A model generated the notes under the pieces. It was not told where the DNA came from. It was given only the letters and a program-made list of their open reading frames with translations, and made no database searches. Made by a program: the position numbers and the translations under genes. Shown piece by piece: positions 31,536-33,264 of a stretch of 33,264 bases of DNA (its first letter is position 1; each line of letters begins with the position of its first letter). The stretch lies in NCBI RefSeq assembly GCF_029868325.1, contig NZ_JARWNW010000289.1, positions 1-33,264 on the forward strand, given 5' to 3'. Source of the DNA: Nocardia carnea. Its GTDB lineage: Bacteria; Actinomycetota; Actinomycetes; Mycobacteriales; Mycobacteriaceae.

Positions 31536-33202
31536 CGACCACGGCACTACATTCCGGCACACCTGCCGCGGCGCCGATCGACCCGCGACAGACCACCTGG
31601 CGCGATACCCTGGCCGGTACCGGCGCGCTGGTACGGCTCGATCTGCGACGGGACCGGATCAAGCTCCCCGCATGGGTCCTCGGTATCACGCTGATGAGCG
31701 TCTACTACGCCTCGGCACTGCAGCAGGTATACACAACTCCCGAAGATCTACGGGCGGTCAGCCAGTTCAGCGAGGGCGTCGTCGGCGCGCTGATCTCGGG
31801 CCCCGGATACGGCCTGACCGACCCCACCGTCGAATCGGTGATCGTCGCTGTCTACGGCCTGTACTACCTGCTGCTCGCCGCGCTGATGAATATCCTGCTC
31901 ATCTCCCGGCACACCCGCGTCGAAGAACAGACCGGACGTGCCGAACTCGTCCGCGCCAATGCGGTCGGGCGCCATGCCCAGCTCACCGCCGCACTGGTCC
32001 TCGCGGTCATCGCGAACCTCGCGGTGACACTGCTGATCGCCGGTTCGTTCGCCGCGGCCGGGCTCGATACCTCCGACGCCCTGCTGTTCGGTGCCAGTGT
32101 CGGTGCGGCGGGCCTGGTCTTCGCCGCGATCACCGCGGTCACCGTGCAGATCACCGAATACTCGCGCGCCGCGTCCGGACTCGCGGGTCTGGCACTGGGC
32201 ATCGCCTATGTCATCCGCGCCGCCGGCGATGCCGTCCAGGAAGGTGGCAGCGCGCTGTCCTGGCTCTCCCCGCTGGCCTGGTCACAGCAGACCCGCGCCT
32301 ACGCAGACGGTCGCTGGTGGCCGCTGCTGCTTTCGGTCGCGCTGGTTCTGGTGGTCACCGCGGTGGCCTACTTCCTCTCCTCGCGCCGCGACCTCGGCGC
32401 CGGGCTGGTGCCGCCACGTCCCGGCCACCGGGAGGCTCCGGCCTGGCTGGCCACACCGGTGGCGTTGGCGGCACGCCTGCAACGGGCCGGGCTCATCGGC
32501 TGGACGTGCGCCCTGGTGGCCAGTGGCGCGCTCTACGGCGGGATCGGCAATACCATCGTCGATTCCTTCGACGACCTGCCCGACCAGGTCGTCGACGTCA
32601 TGGGCGGCGACGCGAGCCGTATGCTCGACGGCTACCTCGGCACCATGGCGTTCTTCGATGCCCTGCTGGTCACGGTTTTCGCGATCCTCGCCGTGCAATC
32701 CCTGCGCACCGAGGAAACCACCGGCCGCACCGAACCGGTGCTCGCCACCGCGACCGGCCGGGTCGTCTGGTTCGCCGGATATCTCGGTGTCGCGGCGCTC
32801 GGCGTCCTCGCCCTGCTCGCCGCGACGGGCCTGGCACTCGGGATTGCGCTGGCCCTGTCGGTCGGCGACGCCGGCTACGTCGTGGACGGTCTCGTATCCC
32901 ACCTCGTATTCGCACCCGCGGTGCTGCTGGTACTCGCGATTGCCGCCCTGCTCTACGGTGTCCTTCCGCAGGCGATCGGCGCCACTTGGGCGCTGTTCGG
33001 GTTCGCCCTGATTGTCGGGTTCTTCGGCCCGATCATGGACTTGCCGCAGTGGGTCCATGATCTGTCCCCGTTCCAGCACATCGCCCGCATCCCGATGGAA
33101 GAGATCCGCTGGCCGGCGTTGATCGTGCTGGCCGTCCTGGCGGCACTATCCGCTGCCGTCGGCGCCTACCGCTTCCGGGAGCGCGATCTGGACGCCACCT
33201 GA
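31532..33202 (+). CDS. Large ABC-2 permease (polyketide-antibiotic exporter type)
   Basis: This 556-residue membrane protein has about twelve helices in two halves of six (roughly 45-290 and 315-545), each half opening with an amphipathic segment and containing EEQTGRAELVRA or EETTGRTEPVLA. The duplication makes it a fused ABC-2 permease, like proteins annotated as exporters of polyketide antibiotics (COG3559, TnrB3-like). It starts at ATG 31532, overlapping the ATPase stop, although the frame is open upstream through the ATPase gene. With the ATPase dimer it should form a complete exporter. No terminator is visible in the last 62 bp of the window. Confidence 0.92.
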   Translation: MTTTALHSGTPAAAPIDPRQTTWRDTLAGTGALVRLDLRRDRIKLPAWVLGITLMSVYYASALQQVYTTPEDLRAVSQFSEGVVGALISGPGYGLTDPTVESVIVAVYGLYYLLLAALMNILLISRHTRVEEQTGRAELVRANAVGRHAQLTAALVLAVIANLAVTLLIAGSFAAAGLDTSDALLFGASVGAAGLVFAAITAVTVQITEYSRAASGLAGLALGIAYVIRAAGDAVQEGGSALSWLSPLAWSQQTRAYADGRWWPLLLSVALVLVVTAVAYFLSSRRDLGAGLVPPRPGHREAPAWLATPVALAARLQRAGLIGWTCALVASGALYGGIGNTIVDSFDDLPDQVVDVMGGDASRMLDGYLGTMAFFDALLVTVFAILAVQSLRTEETTGRTEPVLATATGRVVWFAGYLGVAALGVLALLAATGLALGIALALSVGDAGYVVDGLVSHLVFAPAVLLVLAIAALLYGVLPQAIGATWALFGFALIVGFFGPIMDLPQWVHDLSPFQHIARIPMEEIRWPALIVLAVLAALSAAVGAYRFRERDLDAT

Positions 33203-33264
33203 GCATCACCGGCCCCGGGACCACGATCGCTCTTCTCTGCTCCGGCCCGGAAACCGTCTGCCCC

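Noticed and set aside
1..33264. CRISPR array, transposase, toxin-antitoxin or phage-defence genes
   Set aside because: No regularly spaced repeats, no transposase or integrase motifs and no recognisable defence domains were found in any translated frame.

Overview
The window is high-GC actinobacterial chromosome. It is most likely from a mycolic-acid genus such as Nocardia or Rhodococcus. The main evidence is a single giant type I fatty acid synthase (3,113 codons) followed 11 bp later by acpS, the arrangement known from mycobacteria and relatives. UPF0182, DUF3618, excalibur and DrrAB-type genes, many GTG/TTG starts and probable leaderless promoters agree with this. The first ~170 bp look like a poor-quality contig end, with a 21-nt run of G.

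Layout. 1-2.6 kb: a small hypothetical gene converging on a membrane acyltransferase with an SGNH domain. 2.9-4.3 kb: a secreted excalibur protein, a DUF3618 membrane protein and a Bcp peroxiredoxin. 4.3-7.1 kb: a TetR regulator divergent from a DrrA/DrrB-like drug-export ABC pair, with palindromes between them. 7.2-8.3 kb: a second TetR gene and a wrecked DUF6924 gene. 8.3-18.1 kb: the fas-acpS operon on the minus strand, preceded by a 389-bp control region with three copies of an inverted repeat. 18.5-19.8 kb: tRNA-Leu(UAG), then an ~1.2 kb segment bounded by an 83-bp direct repeat that starts in the tRNA T-arm. The segment holds one membrane protein and perhaps two tiny ORFs. 19.8-25.8 kb: a regulatory and transport cluster with an AraC regulator divergent from a DHA2-type MFS exporter, two divergent PucR/CdaR-type regulators and an alpha/beta hydrolase. 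26-28.9 kb: a UPF0182 membrane protein. 29-30 kb: a second alpha/beta hydrolase. 30-33.2 kb: a MarR/GbsR-like regulator divergent from a two-gene ABC exporter, with a palindrome lying on the predicted -35 box.

How the genes work together. AcpS supplies the phosphopantetheine arm for the ACP domain of Fas, and Fas makes the acyl-CoAs that feed membrane lipid and mycolate synthesis. The repeats upstream of fas are in the right place for a FasR-type activator. Both ABC systems and the MFS gene follow the same plan: a local regulator divergent from an exporter, with symmetric DNA between them, as expected for inducible efflux.

I found no CRISPR array, insertion sequence, integrase, toxin-antitoxin pair or recognisable defence system. 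The least ordinary signals are the duplicated tRNA-Leu tail with two hairpins per copy, the triple repeat upstream of fas, and the operator-like palindromes between regulator and exporter genes. All structures were read by eye; nothing was searched or computed.
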